Shown in pieces: positions 43,721 to 43,869 of a DNA stretch of 43,869 bases. The position numbers and the translations under genes are program-made. Position 1 is the first letter of the stretch, and each line of letters begins with the position of its first letter. Source of the DNA: Paucibacter sp. PLA-PC-4 (lineage in GTDB: Bacteria; Pseudomonadota; Gammaproteobacteria; Burkholderiales; Burkholderiaceae_C); assembly GCF_026241155.1 (NCBI RefSeq), contig NZ_JAPFGP010000030.1, positions 1 through 43,869 on the forward strand, in the 5' to 3' direction. Below the pieces are notes generated by a model. That model saw only the letters and a list, made by a program, of their open reading frames with translations, was not told the DNA's origin and did no database searches.

Positions 43721-43869
43721 ATGTCCGAAGCCAGCCTTGTTATTGAAAACCTGCACAAACGCTATGGCGAACGCGAGGTGCTCAAGGGCGTCTCGCTGTC
43801 CGCGCGCACCGGCGATGTGATCACCTTGATCGGCTCCAGCGGCTCCGGCAAGAGCACCTTCTTGCGCTG
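43721..43869 (+). CDS. Amino-acid ABC transporter ATPase (partial, cut by the window end)
   Basis: Only the first 49 codons are present. SLVIENLHKRYGEREVLKGV and the Walker A motif GSSGSGKST identify the ATPase of the polar amino-acid uptake family (HisP/ArtP/AotP). It starts 7 bp after the preceding stop and completes the transporter encoded upstream. The rest lies beyond the window. Confidence 0.92.
   Translation, partial: MSEASLVIENLHKRYGEREVLKGVSLSARTGDVITLIGSSGSGKSTFLR

Overview
The window is high-GC DNA from a betaproteobacterium of the order Burkholderiales, probably near the Rubrivivax/Leptothrix/Roseateles group. The gene order from ubiG and gph through gyrA, serC, pheA, tyrA, aroA, cmk, rpsA, ihfB, lapA and lapB is typical of that order. 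The protein sequences (UbiG, IHF-beta, S1, PheA) and the ssrA tag (ANDSTFALAA) fit. The genus is inferred, not shown.

Region 1 (1-6285) is accessory and mobile. All its genes are on the minus strand. Read in transcription order it holds: a phage-P4-type tyrosine integrase next to ssrA; a relic of a proline-tRNA 3' end with a bidirectional terminator; a protein with two ribbon-helix-helix-like segments; a MobA/MobL-type relaxase; a DUF7673-like protein; an Mrr-like restriction endonuclease; and an unrecognised 368-residue protein. I read it as part of a mobilizable island whose cargo may be anti-foreign-DNA defence.

Region 2 (6285-21391) is core genome. On the minus strand are ssrA (tmRNA), gph, ubiG and an OmpA-family lipid-anchor-free outer membrane/periplasmic protein. 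On the plus strand a long gene series begins at gyrA: a DUF2059 protein, serC, pheA, tyrA, a fused aroA-cmk gene, rpsA, ihfB, lapA and lapB. It combines DNA topology, serine and aromatic amino-acid synthesis, translation, and control of lipopolysaccharide synthesis.

Region 3 (21399-26956) continues from lapB with four glycosyltransferases and an MsbA-like ABC exporter. Four successive junctions overlap as ATGA, so the five genes are probably translationally coupled. They look like a surface-glycan (LPS core or similar) assembly and flipping unit.

Region 4 (27285-31342) holds a secreted intradiol-dioxygenase-like lipoprotein, an OmpR/EnvZ-type two-component pair, and a convergent patatin-like phospholipase whose 3' end overlaps the kinase gene.

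Region 5 (31562-34017) is the most unusual part. It encodes a very long array of degenerate eight-residue repeats (consensus L-S-x-x-Q-L-x-A, about 80 units). As sequenced, the gene is broken twice: a one-base shift at a C6 tract just after a good start codon, and an in-frame TAG that replaces one repeat codon. It also contains a 9-bp tandem expansion that breaks the octad register.

Region 6 (34030-43869) is core genome again: dnaE on the minus strand, then plus-strand genes for a periplasmic cyclophilin, the tRNA hydroxylase TrhO, an alpha/beta hydrolase, and a basic amino-acid ABC uptake operon (binding protein, two permeases, a succinylglutamate desuccinylase/aspartoacylase-like enzyme, and an ATPase cut by the window end).
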